Shown here: one piece after another, positions 43,809 to 55,327 of the stretch
Layout of the letters: each line of letters opens with the position of its first letter
How positions within the stretch are numbered: position 1 is the stretch's first letter
Origin: SXOA01 sp046153945
Lineage (GTDB): Bacteria; Planctomycetota; Planctomycetia; Pirellulales; Pirellulaceae
Direction: 5' to 3'
DNA: 64,000 nt
Assembly: GCA_046153945.1 (NCBI GenBank)
Contig: JBJXFF010000146.1
Span: 3,333-67,332 of the forward strand
Program-made: the position numbers and the translations under genes
Notes under the pieces: generated by a model
The model's input: the letters and a program-made list of their open reading frames with translations, nothing else
What the model was told of the DNA's origin: nothing
Databases searched by the model: none

Positions 43809-45146
43809 ATGAACCAGTTCAATCGTCGCCAGTTGCTGCAGGCCGCTTCGCTCGGACTTTTGGGGGTCAGTGCCAGCGGCTGGTTTCCGGCCTTTGCGGA
43901 AGAGGTGGAGAGCAAATCTAAGAAGCGGCGGCACTGCGTGCTGCTGTGGATGACCGGTGGGCCAACGCAGACCGACACGTTCGACATGAAGCCGGGGCAC
44001 GCTAACGGAGGAGAGTTCAAGGAGAAAGAAACCAAGGTCGCTGGCCTTCGGTTCAGCGAGCATCTTCCCAAGCTGGCGGCGATGTCCGATCAACTGGCGG
44101 TCATTCGGAGCCTGAGCACCAAAGAAGGGGACCACGGCCGCGGCACCTACCTCATGCGAACCGGCCATCAACCGCAGGGACCGGTGCAGTATCCGAGCAT
44201 CGCATCGAGTCTCTCGAAAGCCCTCGGTGACGAGAACGACGCCGTGCCGCAGAACGTCAGCATCTCGCCGTATCGGGCCTTCAATCAATCGGCTTTCGGG
44301 CCGGGATTCTTGGGGCCGAAGTACGGGCCGCTCACCGTCGGCGCGACGGACTCTTTCCAGCCGAACCAACCCGGCGCTGCGACGGCAGGCTATGCGGAGT
44401 TGAAGGTGGACGACCTGACCCCTCCAGCCGGCGTTGCCAAAGAACAATTTGAAGGACGGCTGGAATTGTGGCGGGCGATGCAGTCCCGATTTCTCGCCAG
44501 CCATCGGACCGCTTCGCCGATCGCCCAAGACACGGTCTATCAGCGAGCGGTCCGACTGATGCACAGTGGGGCGTCGAAAGCCTTCGACCTCTCCGAAGAG
44601 CCGGACAAGGTGCGGGAGGCTTACGGCAAAGGCCGTTTTGGCCAGGGATGCCTGATGGCCCGGCGGCTGATTGAGCAAGGAGTTTCGTTCGTCGAAGTGA
44701 CGCTCGGCTCCGCCACGGGCGGTTCGTTCGGCTGGGATACTCACCAGCAAAACTTCACCGCGGTGAAGGCCCTCTCCGCGGAACTCGATACCGGCTGGGG
44801 GACGCTGATGCAGGAACTGGCCGACCGGGGCCTGCTTGAATCGACCACGTTCCTCTGGATGGGTGAATTCGGCCGGACGCCGATGATCAATCCGCAGGGT
44901 GGCCGCGACCACTTCCCCGCCGCGTGGAGCTGCGTCCTCGGCGGCGGCGGCATCAAGGGTGGGCAAGCCTATGGCAAGACCAACGACGCCGGCACTGAGG
45001 TAACGGAAGGCAAAGTGGATGTCGGCGATGTCCTCGCCACGCTCTCTACGGCTCTTGGAGTCGCGCCGGATTCGGAAAACGTCTCCGAGGTCGGCCGACC
45101 GATTAAGATTGCGGAGGGGAGAGTGATTAAGGAGTTGGTCCGGTAG
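43809..45146 (+). CDS. DUF1501 protein, Tat-exported
   Basis: This 445-residue member of the alkaline-phosphatase-like DUF1501 family is abundant in planctomycetes. A Tat-type signal (NRRQLLQAASLGLLGVSA) leads to the diagnostic start HCVLLWMTGGPTQTDTFDMKPG. Later motifs are TRTGHQPQGPVQYPSIAS-like (here MRTGHQPQGPVQYPS), SRGCLMARRLIEQGVSFVEV (GQGCLMARR) and WMGEFGRTPMINPQGGRDHFP, where the metal-site histidine lies. The usual PSD1-domain partner is not adjacent here. It ends before a convergent hexamer palindrome. Confidence 0.88.
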   Translation: MNQFNRRQLLQAASLGLLGVSASGWFPAFAEEVESKSKKRRHCVLLWMTGGPTQTDTFDMKPGHANGGEFKEKETKVAGLRFSEHLPKLAAMSDQLAVIRSLSTKEGDHGRGTYLMRTGHQPQGPVQYPSIASSLSKALGDENDAVPQNVSISPYRAFNQSAFGPGFLGPKYGPLTVGATDSFQPNQPGAATAGYAELKVDDLTPPAGVAKEQFEGRLELWRAMQSRFLASHRTASPIAQDTVYQRAVRLMHSGASKAFDLSEEPDKVREAYGKGRFGQGCLMARRLIEQGVSFVEVTLGSATGGSFGWDTHQQNFTAVKALSAELDTGWGTLMQELADRGLLESTTFLWMGEFGRTPMINPQGGRDHFPAAWSCVLGGGGIKGGQAYGKTNDAGTEVTEGKVDVGDVLATLSTALGVAPDSENVSEVGRPIKIAEGRVIKELVR

Positions 45147-45167
45147 CGGAGTTGTGGGTGGAAGCAG

Positions 45168-45250
45168 AAGAGGAGTAGGAGTACGAGCAGGAGTAAGAGC
45201 AATTCCCAAATCCTACTCGTACTCATACTCCTGCTCTTACTCCTCTTCAT
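45168..45250. repeat. Inverted hexamer repeat between convergent genes
   Basis: The left arm (45168-45200) consists of GAGTAN/GAGCAN hexamers (GAGGAGTAGGAGTACGAGCA) and the right arm (45209-45250) of the complementary TACTCN hexamers. When folded, the constant GAG-A positions pair and the variable ones mostly do not, giving a long imperfect stem. It sits across the gap between the DUF1501 stop and the sulfotransferase stop and could end transcription from both sides. Confidence 0.7.
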
Positions 45251-46124
45251 CCGACACTGCATGCGAGGTTCTGCCGTTTTCTCCATCTTCGCGTAATCCC
45301 TTCGCCCATTCCCACTCGCAATACGGCGGACGCCGAAAGATTTCCAGGTAGCTACCCGGCAGCAGGCGGACCACTTCCGCGAATTCTTCCCGATCACGCT
45401 CCGTGATTTCCGTCTTCACCCCGGGTGTTCGGTTCTTGCTCCCGTCCAAATGGATCTCCTTCCCTTGCCGCGCAAGGTCCAGGAATTCGAGTAGCGACTG
45501 CACCTTAGCCGCGTCATTGAGCTCGACCGGCGAGTGCAACGTGAAACAATCCCTCGCTTTGTCGTGCTTCGTCAAGAACTGCATCGCTCGGTTCTCAATC
45601 TCAATCCATTGAACGACGTACCATTGGAAGCGGCTCAGCGGCTTGCCCGCGACGTGGGAGAAAATCGGCTCCAGCCCCGTGAGCGCCCAACGGAAATACT
45701 GCTTGGCATCTCCGCCCCGATAGTTCCGCAGCGGCATTCGCCAGCGATGGATGAGGTCTTCGCGAATCGCTTCGCTCTTGGCAACGGAAAGCGGGTTGCG
45801 GACCAGATGAATAAGCTTCATCTGCGGAAAGAACTCTACCGCGATGTCCGCCCACGACTTCAGAAGCGCATGGCTCGTCTCCGCATACGCAGCCGCTCGG
45901 GAGTACCCTTCAATCAACCGTCGCTTCCGCTCGGCCAACTTCCTCACCGCCCCGTCATCTCCCACCGCATGGTCATAAATGGGCCGCCCGAACATCGACG
46001 GGTTCCAGACATACGGCTCATGGCGGCAGACGACGCCGCGCGTATTCCGTCGCAAGATTTCGTACAGAAAGTGCGTCCCCGACCGGCCGCTGGCGAGACA
46101 GAAAATGGTCGGTATGTCTGCCAT
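45237..46124 (-). CDS. Sulfotransferase-domain protein
   Basis: This 295-residue PAPS-dependent sulfotransferase has the 5'-phosphosulfate loop IFCLASGRSGTHFLYEIL at the N-terminus and the 3'-phosphate-binding motif KLIHLVRNPLSVAKSE. It transfers sulfate to a hydroxyl group, often a polysaccharide or glycolipid. The start MADIPTIFCLASG at ATG 46124 is correct for the family; the long upstream open frame is an artefact of the repeat and of the antisense propeller gene. The last residues (DEEE) are encoded within the hexamer palindrome, so the repeat extends into the coding end. Confidence 0.85.
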   Translation of the reverse strand: MADIPTIFCLASGRSGTHFLYEILRRNTRGVVCRHEPYVWNPSMFGRPIYDHAVGDDGAVRKLAERKRRLIEGYSRAAAYAETSHALLKSWADIAVEFFPQMKLIHLVRNPLSVAKSEAIREDLIHRWRMPLRNYRGGDAKQYFRWALTGLEPIFSHVAGKPLSRFQWYVVQWIEIENRAMQFLTKHDKARDCFTLHSPVELNDAAKVQSLLEFLDLARQGKEIHLDGSKNRTPGVKTEITERDREEFAEVVRLLPGSYLEIFRRPPYCEWEWAKGLREDGENGRTSHAVSDEEE

Positions 46125-46210
46125 GACAGGAAGTGCCGGGATTTTTTGGGTGTGAGGGCAATAAGTATAATGAATCGCGCATCGTACCTCATTGCTATCC
46201 ATCCGAAGAA

Positions 46211-46308
46211 TTCTCGCACAGAGGCACGAAGACACAGAGCAGAGGGACAAGAATTCGGCACCTCCCGTCTTCTCCTTCCCTCTGTGCCTTCGTGCCTCTG
46301 TGTGAGAA
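46211..46308 (+). repeat. 98-bp palindrome with GTGCCT/AGGCAC arms
   Basis: The left arm at 46211-46247 (TTCTCGCACAGAGGCACGAA onward) is complementary to the right arm at 46277-46308, with a 5-base extra segment in the left arm and two mismatches. It lies in the divergent spacer between the sulfotransferase and the PQQ propeller, which must also hold both promoters. A half copy lies at 30163-30192. Confidence 0.8.
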
Positions 46309-46346
46309 AATCCCGCTGCCCGCCATCCTACCTGCCTGGAGCTTCC

Positions 46347-47678
46347 ATGCGTCGCATTCATCGATTGACCATTGCAGCAGCCATCTTCTCTGTAACCGCT
46401 GTCCTCTGGACTGCATTGCGGATTGGCTTGGCCGCCGACACGGAAAAGGCAAACCTCACTTCGCTCCCTTCCTGGCCCCAGTGGCGCGGTCCCAACCGGG
46501 ATGACATTTCCCCCGACAAAGGCTTGCTCAAGGACTGGAATCAGAAGCAGCCGACGCTCGTCTGGACCGCGGACGGAATGGGGAGCGGTTTCGCGGGGGT
46601 CTCGCTGGCGGACGGAAAAATCTATACCACGGGGAATTTCCCCGATGGTCAGGGAGTCGTAGCAATTGGCCTCGACGGCAAGGTTCTCTGGACCAAAAAG
46701 ATGACCGAATCCCCGCCCAAGCACGATCACGACGGCTCGCGCTGCACTCCCAGCATTGACGGCGCGTTTCTCTATGCCATTTCCTCGGGGGGCAAGATTG
46801 TTTGCCTCCAGGCCGAAAATGGGGAGCAAGTCTGGAGCCGCGACTTTGCGGAATTCGGTGGCAAGATGATGTCCAAGTGGGGATTCTCCGAGTCGCCTCT
46901 CGTGGACGGCGACCGGGTCCTCTGCACACCCGGCGGAGCCGACGCGATGGTGGTCGCCCTCGACAAGCTGACGGGCAAGGACATCTGGAAGTGCAAAGTT
47001 CCCCAAGCGGACATCGGGCCCAAGGGGAAGGACGGCGCGGGCTACTCCGCCATCGTGATTTCCAATGCCGCGGGAGTGAAGCAGTATGTGCAACTCATCG
47101 GGCACGGCGTGATTGGCGTGCGGGCCAGCGATGGCCAGTATTTGTGGGGCTACAACGGAGTGGCGAACGGTACGGCCAACATTCCCACTCCGCTCGTCAG
47201 TGGTGATTTCGTCTTCTGCTCCACCGGCTATCGGACCGGCTCCGCCTTGCTGAAGCTGACAAGAGAGGGGGACGGCGTGAAGGCCGAGGAACAATACTTT
47301 CTCGATGGCAACAAGCTCCAGAACCACCATGGGGGGATGGTGCTCAAGGATGGCTATGTTTACTGCGGCCACCAGCACAACCAAGGCTTCCCGATTTGCG
47401 TCGAGATGGCCACCGGCAAGACGGTTTGGGGTGGCGAGGAACGGGGTCCCGGCAGCGGTTCGGCGGGAGTAACTTATGCCGACGGCAACTTGATTTTTCG
47501 TTACCAGAGCGGCGAAGTCGCCTTGATTGAAGCTAGCCCGTCGGCTTACAAGCTCAAAGGAAGCTTCAAGCCAGAGTACGTAGGCAAGAAACCTTGCTGG
47601 GCCCATCCCGTCGTCATTGGTGGACGACTTTATCTGCGGGACCAGGAGAAGCTTATGTGCTACGACCTGCGGGGGTAA
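46347..47678 (+). CDS. Exported PQQ-like beta-propeller protein
   Basis: This 443-residue secreted protein has a signal peptide (LTIAAAIFSVTAVLWTALRIGLA) and the common planctomycete start SWPQWRGPNRDDISPDKGL. Repeated blades with A-x-D-G-x-x-x-W patterns (GLDGKVLWTKKM, AENGEQVWSRDF, LTGKDIWKCKV, MATGKTVWGGEE) make a PQQ-like propeller. No quinone cofactor residues could be confirmed, so it may act as a binding scaffold. ATG 46347 was chosen for the signal peptide. Confidence 0.87.
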   Translation: MRRIHRLTIAAAIFSVTAVLWTALRIGLAADTEKANLTSLPSWPQWRGPNRDDISPDKGLLKDWNQKQPTLVWTADGMGSGFAGVSLADGKIYTTGNFPDGQGVVAIGLDGKVLWTKKMTESPPKHDHDGSRCTPSIDGAFLYAISSGGKIVCLQAENGEQVWSRDFAEFGGKMMSKWGFSESPLVDGDRVLCTPGGADAMVVALDKLTGKDIWKCKVPQADIGPKGKDGAGYSAIVISNAAGVKQYVQLIGHGVIGVRASDGQYLWGYNGVANGTANIPTPLVSGDFVFCSTGYRTGSALLKLTREGDGVKAEEQYFLDGNKLQNHHGGMVLKDGYVYCGHQHNQGFPICVEMATGKTVWGGEERGPGSGSAGVTYADGNLIFRYQSGEVALIEASPSAYKLKGSFKPEYVGKKPCWAHPVVIGGRLYLRDQEKLMCYDLRG

Positions 47679-47716
47679 GAGATTCACCACCCGCGTTTGG
47701 AGTGCCCAGGCAAATA

Positions 47717-47914
47717 CTATGCAGGGGCGACGTTTTCGGCGCAGGGACCCTTCGGGCCGCGGCCTTCCGTGTAGGTGACCTTCTGCCCTTCGCGCAGCTC
47801 TTCGAATCGCACGCCGTTCAGGCTCGAGGAGTGGAAAAACAGGTCTTTGCTGCTTCCAATGTTAATGAATCCAAAACCCTTGTCCGTCAGTTTCTTGATC
47901 GTACCTTCAGCCAT
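47717..47914 (-). CDS. Cold-shock domain protein
   Basis: This 65-residue single-domain protein binds single-stranded nucleic acid. Both RNP motifs are present: KGFGFINI (RNP1) and DLFFHSSSL (RNP2, usually VFVHFS). The ending GPKGPCAENVAPA is close to the CspA family's GPQAANV. Length is the family norm. It is convergent with the propeller gene. AAGGA lies nine bases before ATG 47914. Probable role in mRNA structure control. Confidence 0.9.
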   Translation of the reverse strand: MAEGTIKKLTDKGFGFINIGSSKDLFFHSSSLNGVRFEELREGQKVTYTEGRGPKGPCAENVAPA

Positions 47915-48069
47915 TTGAAAATCCTTGAGTTCTTGCCGTGGAGCCGCAAGACAAATCGTCCGGTGGTCCCAAAGCAGTGTGTTATCCTAACCGCGACGGG
48001 CGATAGCAACAATGCTCCCTGCGGGGTGAATCGGCCCAAGGGTGCTGCCGGGATGAAGTGGCGGAACGG

Positions 48070-49398
48070 CTATTTCACGCAGTAGATCTTGGTCTGAGTC
48101 CGAATCAGCAAGCGGCCGCCGGCAACCGCGGGAGTCGCCAGAGCCATCTCTTCCAGCCGATTGGTGGCCACGACTTGCAGCGTGCTTCCAGGCTCGATGA
48201 CGAGCGTATCGCCATCTTCGCTCAGGCAGAAGAGCTTCCCTCCTGCCGTCCAAGGAGAGGCGGTGAAGGCTGTCGCTCCCCCGAGGCGCGTTTTGGGAAG
48301 CACTTCGCGTCCCGTTTTTGCCTCGTAACCGGCGAGCAATCCGCGGTCATTCAGCACAAACAGCGTCCCACCAACCACCACCGGCGTGGGATGGTACGGT
48401 CCGATTTGAGACAGGCTCCAGGCAATGAATTCGTTGCTGGTCTGCTCCCCCTTCAAGCTGATGTCTCCCTTGGCACCGGGGCGGATGGCATAGAGCGGTC
48501 GTACTTTATCCATCACATACCCCGAAGTGACAAACAGCAGTCCATGCGCGACAAACGGCGAAGGGATGGCCGTGATGGACATCGGGCCTAGTTCCCAAAG
48601 CAACTTGCCGTCGAGGTCATAGGAACGGACTCTGTGCGTGCCGGCTGTGACAATTTCGGTGCGGAGTTCATTTTTCCAGACCAGCGGCGTCGCCCAGTTG
48701 CTCTTCTCTTCCCGTGTCACGCGCCACACGTCCTTGCCCGTCGCCGCGTCGATCGCCACGAGGTATGAGTCTTTCTCATTGTCGTTCACAAGGTAAAGCC
48801 GCCCCTCGTGCAACGCGGGAGAAGCCGCCGTCCCCCACCCCAGCCGCGTTTCAACCGGGTCAAAGGTGCGAGACCATTTCAGCTCCCCGGCAAAGTCGTA
48901 GCAGAAGAGGCCGACGTTGCCGAACCAGGCATAGACATGCTTCCCGTCGGTCACGGGCGTTTCCGACGCGTAGCTGTTTTTGAGGTGGATCGTGGAAGTC
49001 GGCTTTCCGGCAAACGCTTCGCGCCGCCAGAGTTCTTTTCCCGATTCCAGATCGAGGCAAAGCACTTGCCAGTGATGCGTCCCTTTGGGAACGGTCCCTT
49101 GCAGGTCTTGAATGTAAAGTCCTTTGCGCGGCTCGCGTCCTGGCTCATCGCTGGTGACGGTGGTCACGAAAACGCGGTTTCCCCAGACAATCGGCGAGGA
49201 CCAACCCTTGCCGGGAATATCTGCCTTCCAGGCGACATGCTCGGTAGTGGACCAGCGCTCCGGCAATGGTTGCCCGCTGGCGATGCCGGCGTTTTGAGGC
49301 CCGCGAAATTGCGGCCAGTTGGCCTCCTCGCTCACTGCCGCGGTCGCGAAGATCGAAAGGATAACGGCGATTGAGAACAGCTTGATAGTTGTCGTCAT
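48070..49398 (-). CDS. Exported PQQ-like beta-propeller protein
   Basis: This 442-residue secreted propeller has a signal peptide (IKLFSIAVILSIFATAAVS) and the planctomycete start ANWPQFRGPQNAGIASGQPLPERW. Blade motifs are LESGKELWRREAF, FAGELKWSRTF, AATGKDVWRVT and YDLDGKLLWELG. It resembles the protein at 46347-47678 in general layout but not in sequence detail. It follows the DUF3500 gene closely (stop of one to start of the other four bases), so the two are probably co-transcribed. Confidence 0.87.
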   Translation of the reverse strand: MTTTIKLFSIAVILSIFATAAVSEEANWPQFRGPQNAGIASGQPLPERWSTTEHVAWKADIPGKGWSSPIVWGNRVFVTTVTSDEPGREPRKGLYIQDLQGTVPKGTHHWQVLCLDLESGKELWRREAFAGKPTSTIHLKNSYASETPVTDGKHVYAWFGNVGLFCYDFAGELKWSRTFDPVETRLGWGTAASPALHEGRLYLVNDNEKDSYLVAIDAATGKDVWRVTREEKSNWATPLVWKNELRTEIVTAGTHRVRSYDLDGKLLWELGPMSITAIPSPFVAHGLLFVTSGYVMDKVRPLYAIRPGAKGDISLKGEQTSNEFIAWSLSQIGPYHPTPVVVGGTLFVLNDRGLLAGYEAKTGREVLPKTRLGGATAFTASPWTAGGKLFCLSEDGDTLVIEPGSTLQVVATNRLEEMALATPAVAGGRLLIRTQTKIYCVK

Positions 49399-49402
49399 AG
49401 AA

Positions 49403-50440
49403 TCAAACTCCGACTGAGTTTTGATAGGAGTTCAGCTTGACTTCGGACGTATCCGCGACGTGGACCCAAACATGCACATGCGGTCGGCCGCGGAAGTACC
49501 AGACAAACGACGGCCCTTCCAGCCGCCAGTTGTCCCAGATGCCGTCGTTTCCCAAATCACCTTCTTTGTAGAAAGCCAGATGGCAGGCATCGAGTCCTCC
49601 TTGCACTTTCAGGCAGCGGACCACCTCGTCTTGATCGGACTGACGGAACGGTTCGAGAAGGAGCTTGAGCACCTGCTGCAAATGCTCCTTCTGATCCTTC
49701 GCCAACTCGGTGACCGCAATGCCGTCAAAATCTCCCTTCGCTCCTCGAAAACCAACGAGTTCTTCGCTCGGCATTCCCTTGAGAACCAAAGACTTCTCCC
49801 TTTGTTTGCCGTCGAACATGCCATATAGCTTGTTGGCGGCCTGGGCCTGATGCCAGAAGACGTTACTGGGATGATTCGGCTCTTCAAAGGTGTTTTCTCC
49901 TTCATGGGCATAGAGAATTGGCCCGCCGAAGGCGACGTGCTCGGCGCTGTTGCCGTCGCACCGCAGCGTCATGTGACGGCTGGCGAGGACGAACTCAAAT
50001 TTGTCGGTCCCCGGTTCGCCAAAAATGGCCAGCGATTGATTCTGGCCAAAACCGCCGACATCCCCCTTGAGCTGCTTATCCCACCGCTCGTGCCAGTCGG
50101 GGTTGGTCATTCCCTCAAAGATTTTGCGGATCAAATGTTGCTGGTCGGCCGTGTAATAGTTGCTCTTGATCGATGGCGACGTAATTTTCCAGTTGTTCTC
50201 CAGCCGCGTTCGGAGCAGGCCCCGCTCTTTCTCGACGTAATCCCAGGCGAAGCAAACATCCTTCTTCTGCTTGGCCGTCATCGATTCATACAGGACCTTA
50301 ACCAGGCTCTCCGGCGTGCTCTTTGCCAGCGCGGGCTCGGCGGCCAGCAGTGATCCGCCTGAGGCAGCCAGAGCCAATGCGCCGGACTGGATGAGAAACT
50401 CGCGCCGCGAATCGCGGGCCGGGAAGAGAGGGGTGATCAT
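49403..50440 (-). CDS. DUF3500-family protein, Tat-exported
   Basis: This 345-residue protein begins with a twin-arginine signal (DSRREFLIQSGALALAASGG). The body shows DUF3500-type motifs: ENNWKITSPSIKSNYYTADQQ, FGEPGTDKFEFVLASRHMTLR and a C-terminal WYFRGRPHVHVWVHV with His residues suited to a metal or catalytic site. Function is unknown; such proteins are common beside secreted enzymes in planctomycetes. It heads a minus-strand pair with the propeller gene. The upstream extension to 50536 is not supported. Confidence 0.82.
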   Translation of the reverse strand: MITPLFPARDSRREFLIQSGALALAASGGSLLAAEPALAKSTPESLVKVLYESMTAKQKKDVCFAWDYVEKERGLLRTRLENNWKITSPSIKSNYYTADQQHLIRKIFEGMTNPDWHERWDKQLKGDVGGFGQNQSLAIFGEPGTDKFEFVLASRHMTLRCDGNSAEHVAFGGPILYAHEGENTFEEPNHPSNVFWHQAQAANKLYGMFDGKQREKSLVLKGMPSEELVGFRGAKGDFDGIAVTELAKDQKEHLQQVLKLLLEPFRQSDQDEVVRCLKVQGGLDACHLAFYKEGDLGNDGIWDNWRLEGPSFVWYFRGRPHVHVWVHVADTSEVKLNSYQNSVGV

Positions 50441-50562
50441 CGGCTGGGTCTCCGGGAGAGTTGGAATCGAGCGCCGCAGGCAAGGACATCTTACCACTAC
50501 CTTCGTCAGCGATGGTAAAATAAGCCCTCTTCCCAACTTTGCTTCGACCGAAACGAACCGCC

Positions 50563-53723
<3,161 letters not shown>

Positions 53724-53727
<4 letters not shown>

Positions 53728-55217
53728 ACCTCCGCAGAAACCAACAAACCAATATGAATCCCTCCAATCCCAAGTGCACCGGCCCGGAGCCCTGGCTCTC
53801 TCTTAGCCGCCGCGAGTGCCTGAACCGTCTCGGTCTGGGGCTCGGCGGCATCGCACTGGCCGATCTGTTCGGCCAATCGGCGGCGGGGGAGGAAACGTCA
53901 AACACCAAGGAGAATCTCGCCGGTTGCCACTTCGCACCGAAAGCCAAGCGGGTGATCTATCTGTTCCAGTCTGGTGCCCCCTCGCATCTCGATCTCTACG
54001 ACGCCAAACCGCGGCTCGTAAGAGACAACGGCCAGCAACTTCCCGAAACAGTCCGCGGCACCCAGCGGCTGACGGGAATGTCGTCCAGCCAAAGTTCGAT
54101 TCCGCTCGCCGGTTCCCCCTTCAAATTCACCCAGCACGGCAAATCGGGGCAGTCCCTCAGCGAACTGCTGCCGCACATTGCCAAAGTTGCCGACGAACTC
54201 TGCGTCATCCGCTCGATGTATACCGAGTCGATCAATCATGGACCCGGCATCACCTTCATGCAAACCGGTTCGCAAATCCCCGGCCGGCCCAGCATCGGGG
54301 CCTGGCTCGACTACGGCCTGGGCAGCGTCAACGAGAATCTCCCCTCGTTCGTGGTCCTGATCACCAAGAACAAAAGCGGCCAGCCCCTCATGGCCCACCT
54401 CTGGGGTGCCGGCTTCCTCGACCCCAAACACCAGGGGGTTCGCTTCCGCTCCGGCGGCGATCCGGTTCTCTATCTCGGCAATCCCGCCGGGGTGTCGCCG
54501 GAGAATCGTCGGCTGGTGCTCGATCGCCTCCGGGACCTGCACGAGCATCAGTTCGCCGGCACGCCCGATGCCGAAATCACGGCCCGTATCTCCAACTACG
54601 AGATGGCGTTCAAAATGCAGTCCGGCGTCCCCGAAGCGACCGACCTCAGCCAGGAGCCGGCCCATGTGCTGGAAGCTTACGGCCCCGATGCCAAAAACCC
54701 GGGAACCTTTGCCGCCAACTGCCTCTTGGCCCGGCGGCTGGCGGAGCGGGGAGTGAAGTTCATCCAGCTCTATCACCAGGACTGGGACCATCACGGCAGC
54801 TTGCCCGGCCTCATCCGCGGCGAATGCCAACAAACCGACCAAGCCTCAGCAGCTCTCGTGGCCGATCTCAAGCAGCGGGGCATGCTCGACGATACGCTGG
54901 TGGTTTGGGGGGGCGAATTTGGCCGAACCAACTACTGCCAGGGGCTGATGACTCCCGGCAATTTCGGCCGCGACCATCATCCCCGTTGTTTTTCCATCTG
55001 GATGGCCGGGGGCGGCATCAAACCCGGCACGTCGTACGGCGAAACGTGCGAGTACGGCTACAACGTGGCCAAAGACCCCGTTCACATCCACGACCTGCAC
55101 GCCACCATGCTCCACCTCCTGGGATTTGACCACGAACAGCTCACCTACAAATTCCAGGGCCGCCGCTACCGCCTCACCGATGTGCATGGCAAGGTGGTGA
55201 AGGGGATTCTGGCCTAG
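53724..55217 (+). CDS. DUF1501 protein, Tat-exported, PSD1 partner
   Basis: This 497-residue DUF1501 protein is translationally coupled to the PSD1 gene through ATGA. Its Tat-like signal (SRRECLNRLGLGLGGIALAD) follows a 27-residue extension. Motifs include VIYLFQSGAPSHLDLYDAKP, ITFMQTGSQIPGRPSIGAWLDYG, GTFAANCLLARRLAERGVKFIQLYHQDWDHHG and VVWGGEFGRTNYCQG..GRDHHP. It belongs to a different subtype from the protein at 43809, being the one always paired with PSD1 proteins. Confidence 0.93.
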
Positions 55218-55327
55218 CCCCCGGCATTCGACACTTACCCGAATCGCCAGCGAGGGAGTTCCGCGTGGAATCTGCCCGCCCCCTCACGTAGAATGGGCGG
55301 CTGAATTCCATCCTCTCTAGGTGCCGC

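Noticed and set aside
43809..45146. DUF1501/PSD1 operon at the first DUF1501 gene
   Set aside because: No PSCyt/DUF1549/DUF1553 gene is adjacent; only the second DUF1501 gene has that partner.
46125..47690. Long N-terminal extension of the sulfotransferase frame
   Set aside because: It is the antisense of the PQQ propeller gene plus a palindromic repeat; the family start motif lies at 46124.
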